Shown: positions 37,850 to 46,199 of the stretch, one piece after another
Position numbering within the stretch: position 1 is the stretch's first letter
Layout of the letters: every line of letters starts with the position of its first letter
Source: Cytophagales bacterium
GTDB lineage: Bacteria; Bacteroidota; Bacteroidia; Cytophagales; Cyclobacteriaceae
Assembly: GCA_022360055.1 (NCBI GenBank)
Contig: JAKSDO010000029.1
Span: forward strand, 1-50,713
DNA length: 50,713 nucleotides
Direction of reading: 5' to 3'
Translations under genes and position numbers: made by a program
Notes under the pieces: model-generated
What the model saw: the letters and a program-made list of their open reading frames with translations, nothing else
Told to the model about the DNA's origin: nothing
The model's database searches: none

Positions 37850-38951
37850 GGTCCTGATTAAAACTCGACATGATCCATCCTCCTCCGACGACGTCTTCCC
37901 CTTCATAAAAAACAGCAGCCTGCCCGGGAGCAATGGCGTTGACCCCATTTCCGAAAAATACCTTCATCGTATCCCCGGTTTGCTCAATTACAGCGGGATG
38001 CCCGGGATCGTTGTACCGCACCTTGGTAATGGTATCCATCTTGCCGGTCAACGACTCATATTTGCCCATGATCAGCTTGTTCACATACATGCCGTTCCTT
38101 GCCAGCTCATCAAATGATCCAAGCACAATCCTGTTCTTATCTTTCTGAATTTCAATTACATATGTAGGGTATCCTAAAGCTATTCCCAAGCCTTTTCTTT
38201 GACCGATGGTGTAGAATGGATACCCTTCATGCGCACCTACTACGGTACCGTCTTCCAGCACAAACTCCCCTCCTTTTACCTGCGCTTCAAGATTTGGCAC
38301 CCGCCTCTTCAAAAAGCCCCTGTAATCATTGTCCGGCACGAAACAAATCTCATAAGATTCGGATTTAGTTACCAATTCCATGAATCCGCGTTCTTTGGCC
38401 ATTCCATATATCTCTTTTTTTGTAAGGTTTCCAAGCGGAAAAATCGTTCTGCTCAGACTTTGCTGCGAAACACCCCAGAGCGCGTACGATTGATCCTTAC
38501 TTTGATCTACTCCTTTGGATATAATATACCTTCCGCCTTCAAATCGTAACCGGGCATAGTGCCCGGTAGCGATATATTCGCACCCCAGCTTATCCGCACG
38601 CCGGAGTAAGGCATCCCACTTGATATGGGTATTGCACAGGACGCAGGGGTTGGGTGTCCTTCCGGCAATGTACTCGTCGGTAAAATAATCGATCACATAA
38701 TCGCCGAATTCGCTTCGGATATCCAGTATATAATGGGGAAAACCCAGGTTTACAGCAATGTTTCTCGCATCGTTGATGGAATCCAGGCTGCAGCATCCCG
38801 TTTCTTTTTTAGAAGCCCCGGAAGATGCGTAATCCCAGGTCTTCATTGTCATGCCGATCACTTCATACCCTTGTTCATGGAGCAAGACCGCCGCCAGGGA
38901 GCTGTCTATGCCCCCGCTCATTGCCACCAATACTCTTCCTTTTTTGCTCAT
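37836..38951 (-). CDS. mnmA: tRNA 2-thiouridine(34) synthase
   Basis: This 371-residue enzyme thiolates U34 in the anticodon of Lys, Glu and Gln tRNAs, using ATP to adenylate the base. The PP-loop is SGGIDSS (12-18). The two catalytic cysteines are Cys106 (VLCN) and Cys203 (EICFVPD). A C-terminal beta-barrel ends the protein. It is the first gene of a tightly packed leftward run. A candidate -7 element lies 86 bases upstream of its start. The housekeeping gene probably supplies the promoter for the peptidase and receptor genes behind it. Confidence 0.96.
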   Translation of the reverse strand: MSKKGRVLVAMSGGIDSSLAAVLLHEQGYEVIGMTMKTWDYASSGASKKETGCCSLDSINDARNIAVNLGFPHYILDIRSEFGDYVIDYFTDEYIAGRTPNPCVLCNTHIKWDALLRRADKLGCEYIATGHYARLRFEGGRYIISKGVDQSKDQSYALWGVSQQSLSRTIFPLGNLTKKEIYGMAKERGFMELVTKSESYEICFVPDNDYRGFLKRRVPNLEAQVKGGEFVLEDGTVVGAHEGYPFYTIGQRKGLGIALGYPTYVIEIQKDKNRIVLGSFDELARNGMYVNKLIMGKYESLTGKMDTITKVRYNDPGHPAVIEQTGDTMKVFFGNGVNAIAPGQAAVFYEGEDVVGGGWIMSSFNQDHGEN

Positions 38952-39036
38952 TTGATCTTTTGTTTCGCCAGGTTAAAAGCCTGGTTTTAAAGATTGTATT
39001 CTCTTGTGTAAGCACACTTCTTTACTTACTAAACTG

Positions 39037-39044
39037 CAAAAGTA
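39037..39044 (-). promoter_or_regulatory. Candidate -7 element for the mnmA operon
   Basis: On the minus strand this reads TACTTTTG, a match to TAnnTTTG, in the divergent region between mnmA and the lycopene cyclase gene. No clear -33 partner was found. Confidence 0.4.
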
Positions 39045-39200
39045 CCTGTATTTGTTTGATTTGGGAAAGGAATACGGATTTAATTGCCGGACCCTGGAAA
39101 AGCCTCGGTATTTCGGAAAGTATGCGCAAACATAAAAATTCACAAACAACCCGATCCCTGATCGGTTATAAGTACTAAAGAAATATCCGGATCATTTTTA

Positions 39201-39902
39201 ATGGAGAAGTATTACTATTTACTCATCAACGTTTTCACAATATCCATCCCGTTTATCAGAAGCTTTGAACCCAGAGTATATTTCATTTCCAGGTGGAAAG
39301 GGATTTTTCTGGGCATTTCGATCACCGGAGCGGTATTTATTATCTGGGACATGATCTTTACTAAAATGGGGATCTGGGGATTTAATCCGACGTACCTGAC
39401 CGGAGTCAATATTATAAATCTACCCCTGGAAGAATGGCTCTTTTTCATTACGATCCCCTACGCCTGCATATTTATTTACGAGGCCATGAACTACTTCATT
39501 AAGAAGGACATCTTAAACAGGTTCAGTTATCCGCTGACCTACGTCATCATCACGATTCTCTATATCCTGGGGATCGTATACAGACTAAACTGGTACACCG
39601 GATTTACCTTTATTTTCACTGCCAGTTTTTTACTCTTTCTCCTTGTTTTCGTCAAGCCGGCCTACCTGGGAAGATTTTACATCGGCTATGCGGTATCATT
39701 TATCCCGTTTTTACTGGTGAACGGCATCCTGACCGGCAGCTTTATCCCGGATGAAATCGTATGGTATAACGATTCGGAAAACTTATCTGTCAGGATCTTT
39801 ACCATTCCGGTAGAAGACAGCGTTTACATGATGCTTTTGCTCATCATGAACATTTCGATTTACGAATGGTGGAAGGACAAAAATAATCTCAATACGCACT
39901 GA
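39201..39902 (+). CDS. Lycopene cyclase, heterodimer-type (CrtYcd-like)
   Basis: This 233-residue integral membrane protein has about seven hydrophobic helices. It contains two copies of the lycopene cyclase domain fused in one chain, each marked by a PxE(E/D) motif: LPLEEWLFF near residue 75 and IPVEDSVYM near residue 205. These enzymes close the ends of lycopene to give beta-carotene-type rings. The organism is therefore probably pigmented. No phytoene synthase or desaturase gene is next to it, so the other carotenoid genes must lie elsewhere. It is a single-gene unit, divergent from mnmA. Confidence 0.85.
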   Translation: MEKYYYLLINVFTISIPFIRSFEPRVYFISRWKGIFLGISITGAVFIIWDMIFTKMGIWGFNPTYLTGVNIINLPLEEWLFFITIPYACIFIYEAMNYFIKKDILNRFSYPLTYVIITILYILGIVYRLNWYTGFTFIFTASFLLFLLVFVKPAYLGRFYIGYAVSFIPFLLVNGILTGSFIPDEIVWYNDSENLSVRIFTIPVEDSVYMMLLLIMNISIYEWWKDKNNLNTH

Positions 39903-39945
39903 TACATAACGGCCTGATAAGCTGCATTTTATAAAATACACCGGA

Positions 39946-39968
39946 CCCCGGAAACCATTGTTCCGGGG
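39946..39968. terminator. GC-rich hairpin after the lycopene cyclase gene
   Basis: CCCCGGAA (39946-39953) and TTCCGGGG (39961-39968) pair perfectly around a seven-base loop, starting 43 bases after the cyclase stop. There is no T-run directly after it, but a run of six T follows about 35 bases later. It is probably a transcription terminator or an RNA-stabilising hairpin. Confidence 0.5.
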
Positions 39969-40075
39969 AGCGGTCGCTAAAATGTGCGCCGCCGGCTTTT
40001 TTGCAATAAAAACTAATGTTAATTTTATAAGATTTACTATAATTAAACCAGACTAACACTAAATCAGCAATTGTT

Positions 40076-40879
40076 ATGAGAAACTGCATTATGCTACTTT
40101 GCTCATTGCTTTTGATCGCAATTATGAGCACACCGGCGCTTTCCCAGGGTTTACTCAAAAAGCTTAAAAAGCAAACGGAGCAAAAAATCCTTAAGAAGAC
40201 GGACGAAGTTCTTGACGATGCCGTATTTGGAGAGGATAATGACAACCCGAATAATCCCGGGAATACCTCCAATCCCGGCAGTACCCCGGGGTCAAACACG
40301 GCCAATACAACCGGTGGCGGCTTGGTGGTCGAACCCCCGGATGTCCTGAAAAATATCGATGATGCGGAACAGGCGTTTAATGTTCAAAATTACGGAACCG
40401 CAAGGTTTTCCGTAAGGCAGGCCATGCTCGGGATAGAAATGGAAATAGGTCATAACATCCTGGAAGAGCTCCCCAAAACCGTCGACGGCCTCAATTATGT
40501 CGAAAACAAGGACAAGGTAACTTCCATGAGCTATGGGTTTGTCGGTCTGACCCTCGAAAGAGTCTATCAGGGAGGAAACAAAGAATTAAGACTGAGCGTC
40601 GGCAATAACTCCGCCTTGCTAAGCGCAGCAAATATGATGTTGGCGAGTGGCGCTTATTCCACCTCCAGCACCGACCAAAATTATAAACAGACCACGTTCA
40701 AAGGGTACCGGTCCGTGTTGGAGTACGACAATTCGTCGGGCTATACCTTGAGCGTGCCGTTTGGTCAATCCTCCATTTTTGTGTTAAACGGAAGAAACTA
40801 TTCTTCCGAAGGAGAAATGATGGCCGCCGCAGAAAATTTTGATATCGAACCCATTAAAAAAGAATTAGGAGAAAAATGA
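40076..40879 (+). CDS. Exported protein of unknown function, paralogue 1
   Basis: This 267-residue protein has a signal peptide (1-24, ending LSQG), a short basic helix and a low-complexity linker of Asn, Gly, Pro, Ser and Thr (about 60-82), then a folded domain (about 95-267). That domain is alignable with the next gene: both have an A/F..QA...I......IL..LP....G.N(Y/F).E..D.V, followed by strands and a final helix after a (Y/Q)(S/G)YSSE or GYSESE segment. It ends four bases into the next gene (ATGA). No enzyme motif is visible. A periplasmic role is likely. Confidence 0.75.
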   Translation: MRNCIMLLCSLLLIAIMSTPALSQGLLKKLKKQTEQKILKKTDEVLDDAVFGEDNDNPNNPGNTSNPGSTPGSNTANTTGGGLVVEPPDVLKNIDDAEQAFNVQNYGTARFSVRQAMLGIEMEIGHNILEELPKTVDGLNYVENKDKVTSMSYGFVGLTLERVYQGGNKELRLSVGNNSALLSAANMMLASGAYSTSSTDQNYKQTTFKGYRSVLEYDNSSGYTLSVPFGQSSIFVLNGRNYSSEGEMMAAAENFDIEPIKKELGEK

Positions 40880-41481
40880 GAACTCGAATCATCACAACCG
40901 CTTTAAGTATTATCCTGGTTGCCGCTTTTCAATCAAGGGCTCAGGATTTAAGTTCCAAGCTTGGCGAAGCCAGATCGTCCTACAACTCGGGAAGCCTCGA
41001 CGATGCGCGGTTTGCCCTGGAACAGGCGCTGCAGCAAATAGACCAGGCTGTCGGAAGAGAAATTCTCAAAATTCTTCCAACCGATCTGATGGGCATGAAT
41101 TTCATTGAAGGGGAAGACAATGTCGTCGGCACCAACCTGGGGTTCGCGGGATTATTTGTCGACCGGAACTATGGCCAGGGAGAGAAAAACGCCGGTATTG
41201 ATATTATCGGGGATTCCCCGCTCATGGCCGGTCTGAACGCAATGCTGGCTCTGCCTGCCATTATGACCCAGGGCGACCAGGATCAAAAGCGGATCAAGGT
41301 AGACGGCTACAAATCCCTGCTTCAAAAAGAATCCGGCTCGGAAGGAATCACCTCCTATTCGGTGCAGATTCCGGCAAACCATACACTTATAACGCTTAAT
41401 GTTCAGGGTTATAGCGAGAGCGAAGTCATTTCAATGGCCAATATGATCCCGGTTTCGCAGATCGTAAAGCTGGCCCGGTAG
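40876..41481 (+). CDS. Exported protein of unknown function, paralogue 2
   Basis: This 201-residue protein has a signal peptide (1-22, ending SRAQ) and a single folded domain related to that of the preceding gene, lacking its low-complexity linker. The four-base ATGA overlap indicates coupled translation, and the two may form a heteromeric complex. The shared domain starts with a helix (DDARFALEQALQQID) and continues with strands around FIEGEDNVVGTNLGF. I do not recognise a family. It is followed by the VanX-like gene after about 95 bases. Confidence 0.75.
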   Translation: MRTRIITTALSIILVAAFQSRAQDLSSKLGEARSSYNSGSLDDARFALEQALQQIDQAVGREILKILPTDLMGMNFIEGEDNVVGTNLGFAGLFVDRNYGQGEKNAGIDIIGDSPLMAGLNAMLALPAIMTQGDQDQKRIKVDGYKSLLQKESGSEGITSYSVQIPANHTLITLNVQGYSESEVISMANMIPVSQIVKLAR

Positions 41482-41575
41482 ATTGCTCAAAGATGATTGA
41501 AATTACGGTTCAGGCAAAATGTCCGGACTTTTTTATATGTCATCGATGAGCCCGGCAATATCCTCAAGGCGTTGC

Positions 41576-42274
41576 ATGCCCATGTCCGCAATTTCATGGG
41601 CATCCGTCGCTTATCTGGCTTTTGTCCTCCAATTTTCATGTGATGGCAAAGCCGGACTGCCTTCCGGGTTTGTTTATCTCGATGATGTTGCACCCGGCGT
41701 TAAGCTGGAAATCAGATATTTTTCACCGGAAAATTTCGTTGGGGATACCATCGACGGATACAAATCCGGCCGATGCATTATCACCCGGGAAGCCGCCTTT
41801 GCCTTGCGAGAGATCCAACAGGAACTTAATAAAAAGGGCCTGGGGCTAAAAGTATACGATGCTTACAGACCCCAGCAAGCCGTTGATCATTTTGTGCGAT
41901 GGGCTCATGACCTTCCGGATACTCGGATGAAATCCGAATATTACCCGCAAGTGGATAAGGACTCTTTGTTTGACCAGGGGTACATCAGCGAAAAATCAGG
42001 ACATTCGAGAGGGAGTACCGTGGACCTCACGATCGTATACCACGACGGCCCCGATGCCGGGAAAGAACTGGATATGGGCACGTCCTGGGATTTTTTCAGC
42101 CCCTTGTCCTGGCCATCAAGCAATGAAATTACGGAAGTTCAAAAAGCAAACCGGATGTTGCTCCGGAAGGTTATGATCGCACATGGATTCAAACCCTTAA
42201 ACGAAGAATGGTGGCACTTCACATTGCGGAATGAACCCTTCCCGGACACCTATTTTAATTTCCCGGTGCAATAA
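41576..42274 (+). CDS. VanX-like D-alanyl-D-alanine dipeptidase
   Basis: This zinc dipeptidase of family M15D hydrolyses D-Ala-D-Ala. With the chosen start it has 232 residues, a hydrophobic signal ending at Cys22 (LQFSC, probably a lipoprotein) and the metal ligands His143 and Asp150 (SGHSRGSTVD) and His214, with the general base Glu211 (EEWWHF). YDAYRPQQA also fits. An in-frame ATG at 41519 would add 19 residues before the signal. Exported members are thought to recycle D-Ala dipeptides from cell walls rather than confer vancomycin resistance. No vanH, vanA or two-component genes are adjacent, so resistance is not implied. Confidence 0.88.
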   Translation: MPMSAISWASVAYLAFVLQFSCDGKAGLPSGFVYLDDVAPGVKLEIRYFSPENFVGDTIDGYKSGRCIITREAAFALREIQQELNKKGLGLKVYDAYRPQQAVDHFVRWAHDLPDTRMKSEYYPQVDKDSLFDQGYISEKSGHSRGSTVDLTIVYHDGPDAGKELDMGTSWDFFSPLSWPSSNEITEVQKANRMLLRKVMIAHGFKPLNEEWWHFTLRNEPFPDTYFNFPVQ

Positions 42275-42638
42275 GCGCACTGGGCGGCCGTCACACGCGA
42301 ACTCCCTTGTTCGAGCGCTTCGCCCGGACTACTCAAATTATTGCTTTGATCCCCTGGATTATTCGATATCTTTACTGCTCATATTTGAAGATTTTTAAGT
42401 ATGCTGTTTATGTCAAGACATTCATGTTCAAGACGGGATCTTTTCAGGGCAGGAACCCTGGGGAACGGCGCTCTCTGGACCGGCCGGGGAAAGTCGTCTC
42501 GGCCGATATCAATTAATTTTTCAATTCATATGGCCTTAATACCGGCATAATGGGTATTATTTAAGAAACTTTTTTTGACTTGTCCAAATACTATATTTGT
42601 TGAAATCTAAGGATACCAAATCATAAAATATTGAATCC
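42275..42638. other. Intergenic region before the sugar-phosphate cluster
   Basis: These 364 bases hold no credible gene on either strand. The last 90 bases are AT-rich and carry a TATATTTG promoter element (listed separately). The middle part, around 42440-42510, is GC-rich with several CCGG-type short palindromes but no clean hairpin. Confidence 0.5.
42592..42599 (+). promoter_or_regulatory. Candidate -7 element of the sugar-phosphate cluster
   Basis: TATATTTG is an exact TAnnTTTG match 39 bases before the first ATG of the cluster. A TTGAC at 42575-42579 precedes it, but the gap from TTG is only 14 bases, shorter than usual for a -33 element. It is the best promoter candidate for the five co-directional genes that follow. 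Confidence 0.5.
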
Positions 42639-43676
42639 ATGGAGTATCACGGGAGATACCAAACTTTCGATCCGAATAAGATCCGGACATATCCGATCAG
42701 CGCCAGGGAAAACAAGGTACAGCTTGAAGATCTGGTAGATCCGATGAACATCGGCGAGTTCCGGTTCGATGTTGCGCCTGAAGTCGATGAAAACCTAAAA
42801 TTACTGGCCGGCCATCTTGTGCGGTCCAGAAAAGATAATTTACCGGTTATACTCTTTTCGGGAGCCCATCTGATCAAAAACGGGTTAGGGCTTCTGCTCG
42901 CAGACCTTGTTGAAAAGGATCTGGTGACGTGCGTTGCCGGAAACATGGCGACCTCCATCCACGACTTTGAGTTGGCCATGATCGGTCAAACCAGCGAATA
43001 TGTGCCTCAGGCGCTTGAAAAAGGTCAATTCGGAATGGCCTACGAGTTTGCCTACATCAATACCGCCATGAATATCGGCAACAGGTATCACCTGGGCCTC
43101 GGTGAATCCCTTGGCAAAATGATTATGGATGAGGAGTTCCGGCAGGAAGTGTTCCGTGTTATCTGGAAGGCAGGATCGCCCGACAGCTTTCTGTATCCCG
43201 ACAAAAGCGTGCTGGCCGCCTGCCACAAGAAAAATATTCCTTTTACGGTGCACGCGGGCATCGGCACGGATGTCACGGATCAGCATCCCTCTTTTGACGG
43301 ATCGGCCAAGGGCGGTTGCTCGGGCAGGGATTTTCTGATCTATACACATGAAATCGAAAAGCTTGCGGCAGGCGGCATGGTCTTCAATATCGGAAGCGCG
43401 GTTACCGGCCCCGAAGTTTTTCTGAAGGCAGCTTCCATGACCGGGAATATTGGCAAAGTCCCCAGGCAAATCATCACTGCGGATTTCGATATTCGACCGT
43501 TTAACCCGGCACATATCACAAACGAGTCTCAAACAGGCTATTACTTCCGGGATCAAAAAAGTATTGTCGTCCGTGTTCCGGAAGCATACGGAGGCAAGGG
43601 GTATTATGTGGAAGGAAATCAGAAGCAGACGTTTCCGCTTTTCTATAAATATGTGACGGAGAAATTAAACGCTTAG
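42639..43676 (+). CDS. Deoxyhypusine-synthase-like conserved protein
   Basis: This 345-residue cytoplasmic protein has the pattern of a bacterial family distantly like deoxyhypusine synthase. SGAHLIKNGLG lies at 74-84, SIHDFELAMIG at 106-116, a histidine-rich segment HAGIGTDVTDQHP at 205-217 and FNIGSAVTGPEV at 249-260. I recall this pattern from uncharacterised proteins that sit beside sugar kinases, but I could not search it. True deoxyhypusine synthase modifies eIF5A, which bacteria lack, so the real reaction must differ, perhaps on a sugar or polyamine substrate with NAD. It is the first gene of the cluster, four bases before the isomerase. Confidence 0.6.
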   Translation: MEYHGRYQTFDPNKIRTYPISARENKVQLEDLVDPMNIGEFRFDVAPEVDENLKLLAGHLVRSRKDNLPVILFSGAHLIKNGLGLLLADLVEKDLVTCVAGNMATSIHDFELAMIGQTSEYVPQALEKGQFGMAYEFAYINTAMNIGNRYHLGLGESLGKMIMDEEFRQEVFRVIWKAGSPDSFLYPDKSVLAACHKKNIPFTVHAGIGTDVTDQHPSFDGSAKGGCSGRDFLIYTHEIEKLAAGGMVFNIGSAVTGPEVFLKAASMTGNIGKVPRQIITADFDIRPFNPAHITNESQTGYYFRDQKSIVVRVPEAYGGKGYYVEGNQKQTFPLFYKYVTEKLNA

Positions 43677-43680
43677 AAGT

Positions 43681-44238
43681 GTGAAGGAAAGGGTACTTAA
43701 GGCCATCGAAGGTCACGACAGGGCAATTCGGTATTTTGCCGCCCACAGTACGGATAAAGTATTGGAAATAGCTCGGCTTATCGCCGAAACGTTTCGTTCC
43801 GGAGGCCGGATTTACCTCTGTGGAAACGGGGGCTCAATGGCGGATTGTCAGCATATTGCGGGTGAGTTTGTGGGTAAATTCCGTAAAGTAAGGCGACCGC
43901 TTCCGGCGGTGGCCTTGTCGACCGACCCCGCTCTGACCACATGCATCGGAAATGACTTTTCTTACGAACATATCTTTTCAAGGCAGGTCGAAGCGCTCGG
44001 CAAACCGGGCGATATACTTTGGGCGTTCTCGACAAGCGGCACTTCCGAAAATGTCATCAAAGCGGCAGACACCGCCAGGATCAAGGGAATGACCGTCATC
44101 GGCTTTACCGGACGGCCGGACAGTCCGCTGGAACGCTTATCCGATATTTGCCTGTGCGCAAATTCCGATCAAACCAATCACAGCCAGGAAGTACACGAGC
44201 TCGCTTATCACATTATTTGTGAACTGATCGACGAATAA
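43681..44238 (+). CDS. Phosphoheptose isomerase-like SIS protein (GmhA type)
   Basis: This 185-residue SIS-fold enzyme resembles D-sedoheptulose 7-phosphate isomerase. It has GNGGSMAD (48-55) and STSG (117-120) for phosphate binding, and the two catalytic residues expected from GmhA, Glu62 (GEFVG) and His172 (QEVHELAYH). It would convert a ketose phosphate to an aldose phosphate. The start is GTG, four bases after the upstream stop, and no in-frame ATG lies nearby. It is directly followed by the kinase-HAD fusion, which places it in a GmhA-HldE-GmhB-like route. Confidence 0.85.
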   Translation: MKERVLKAIEGHDRAIRYFAAHSTDKVLEIARLIAETFRSGGRIYLCGNGGSMADCQHIAGEFVGKFRKVRRPLPAVALSTDPALTTCIGNDFSYEHIFSRQVEALGKPGDILWAFSTSGTSENVIKAADTARIKGMTVIGFTGRPDSPLERLSDICLCANSDQTNHSQEVHELAYHIICELIDE

Positions 44239-44259
44239 TATTAAAAACCCAGCTAATAA

Positions 44260-46167
44260 ATGGATCAACTACGCGTAAAAGAAATTCTGAAAAAAATAAA
44301 GTCATCCAAAATTGCCGTGTACGGTGATTTCTGTGTGGATGCTTACTGGATTATGGATTCCAGGGGATCGGAAGTGTCTATCGAGACAGGACTGCAGGCC
44401 GAATCCGTTGGTTCGCATTATTATTCTCCCGGCGGCGCAGCAAATATTGTCGCCAATCTTTCGGCGTTGCATCCCGCAAAAATCGAAGCCATAGCGGTAG
44501 TTGGCGATGATATTTATGGCAGGGAATTGACCGCCCAGCTCAAGGGACTGCATGCGGACACTTCCTCGCTGGTCATTCAAAAGGAAAATTTCAATACGTA
44601 TACCTACCTGAAAAAGTATCGCGGAGATATTGAAGATCCCAGAAACGACTTTGGGGTGTACAATGTACGGTCCGAAGCGACGGACAAGCAGATCCTTGCC
44701 AATATCCGGGAAGCATTGACGGAATGCGATGTCATGATATTTAATCAGCAGGTGCCGGGGAGCCTCCGCAATCGATTCTTTATAGATGAGGCCAATAAAA
44801 TCTTTAAAGCGTATGATGATAAGATCATAATCGTCGACTCAAGACATTACAATGATCAATTCAAAAATATCTACAGAAAGACCAATGATATCGAAATAGC
44901 GGCCCTGTGCGGGGAGAGTGTAAATCCCAGCGAAAGCATCCCCTACTCGGACATCAAAAAGTACGGCACCCTGGAATTTTCGCGCACCGGAAAACCGGTC
45001 ATCGTCACTTGCGGATCCCGGGGCGTCCTTGTTTTTGACGAAGAAGGAATACATGAAATCCCCGGCATCCAATTGACCTCGAAACTGGATACGGTGGGCG
45101 CCGGCGATACGGGGATCAGCGCTGTGGCGCTGTGCCTGGCCGCAGGATTATCGCCTTCGGAATCAGCAGCGTTCGGGAATTATGCCTCTGCAGTCACCGT
45201 TCAGAAACTTTTTACCACAGGTACGGCCAATGCCGAAGAAATCCTGGAAATCAGCAGGGACCCGAACTTTGTCTACCAGGCCGACCTGGCAGAAAATATT
45301 CGGGGCGCATCTTATCTGCCCGACACGGAAATAGAACTGTGTGATCTCACTGCAATGAATCAACTTGGCGACATCAAACACGCCGTATTTGACCACGACG
45401 GTACGATCAGCACACTCCGACAGGGATGGGAGGAAATCATGGAGCCGGTAATGATCAAAGCCATTCTCGGAAACAAATACAACAGCGTGGATCAGGCCGG
45501 TTACAACGAAGTCGTCAAACAGGTCAAAGAGTATATAAATAAAACCACCGGTATTCAGACCATATTCCAGATGGAAGGCCTGGTAAAAATGGTCGATGAA
45601 TTCGGCTACGTTCCAAAGCATGAAATACTCGACAAGTTCGAATACAAGAGAATATATAATGAGGCGCTGATGGAGATGGTGAATAAGCGGTTGCGCAAAT
45701 TGAAAGCGGGCGAACTGGACGTATTTGATTTTATGCTGAAAGGCGCTTTTAAATTTCTAACGGAATTGAAGAAACGAGGTGTAACCATGTACCTGGCGAG
45801 CGGCACGGATGTGGAAGATGTGATCAATGAGGCTTCCCTGCTCGGCTATGCCGATATGTTTGACGGCGGGATCTATGGAGCTATGCGGGATGTGACCAAA
45901 TTTTCCAAAAAAATGATCATGGAAAAAATCATCCGTGAAAACAAGCTGAAAGGAAATGAATTGGCCGTTTTCGGAGACGGTCCGGTTGAGATCAGAGCCT
46001 GCAGAAGATTCGACGGCATAGCAACCGGCATTACGAGTAATGAAATCCGAAGGTATGGGATGGATGTTGAAAAAAGATCCCGGCTGGTGAAGGCCGGCGC
46101 GCATTTTCTAATCTCGGACTTCTCCCAATATCAAAAGTTGACAAACCTTCTTTTTGAAGAGAAGTAA
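44260..46167 (+). CDS. Fusion of PfkB/HldE-type sugar kinase and HAD phosphatase
   Basis: This 635-residue cytoplasmic protein has two enzyme domains. Residues 1-320 are a PfkB kinase most like the HldE heptose 7-phosphate kinase: YGDFCVDAYWIM near 20, PGGAANIVANLSAL near 57 and the catalytic GAGDT at 280-284 (Asp283). Residues about 375-635 are a HAD hydrolase: motif I DHDGT (378-382, nucleophile Asp378), motif II SGT (514-516), a lysine near 550 and motif IV GDG (572-574). A long helical cap lies between motifs I and II. HldE normally carries a nucleotidyltransferase in this position, so here it is replaced by a phosphatase. Successive phosphorylation and dephosphorylation of a sugar phosphate is the likely job. 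Confidence 0.85.
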   Translation: MDQLRVKEILKKIKSSKIAVYGDFCVDAYWIMDSRGSEVSIETGLQAESVGSHYYSPGGAANIVANLSALHPAKIEAIAVVGDDIYGRELTAQLKGLHADTSSLVIQKENFNTYTYLKKYRGDIEDPRNDFGVYNVRSEATDKQILANIREALTECDVMIFNQQVPGSLRNRFFIDEANKIFKAYDDKIIIVDSRHYNDQFKNIYRKTNDIEIAALCGESVNPSESIPYSDIKKYGTLEFSRTGKPVIVTCGSRGVLVFDEEGIHEIPGIQLTSKLDTVGAGDTGISAVALCLAAGLSPSESAAFGNYASAVTVQKLFTTGTANAEEILEISRDPNFVYQADLAENIRGASYLPDTEIELCDLTAMNQLGDIKHAVFDHDGTISTLRQGWEEIMEPVMIKAILGNKYNSVDQAGYNEVVKQVKEYINKTTGIQTIFQMEGLVKMVDEFGYVPKHEILDKFEYKRIYNEALMEMVNKRLRKLKAGELDVFDFMLKGAFKFLTELKKRGVTMYLASGTDVEDVINEASLLGYADMFDGGIYGAMRDVTKFSKKMIMEKIIRENKLKGNELAVFGDGPVEIRACRRFDGIATGITSNEIRRYGMDVEKRSRLVKAGAHFLISDFSQYQKLTNLLFEEK

Positions 46168-46199
46168 TACATTATTTAAAACGATATAAATGACTTAAA

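Noticed and set aside
41576-42274. Vancomycin resistance function for the VanX-like gene
   Set aside because: No vanA, vanH or regulatory genes are adjacent and the protein is exported; recycling of wall dipeptides is the simpler reading.
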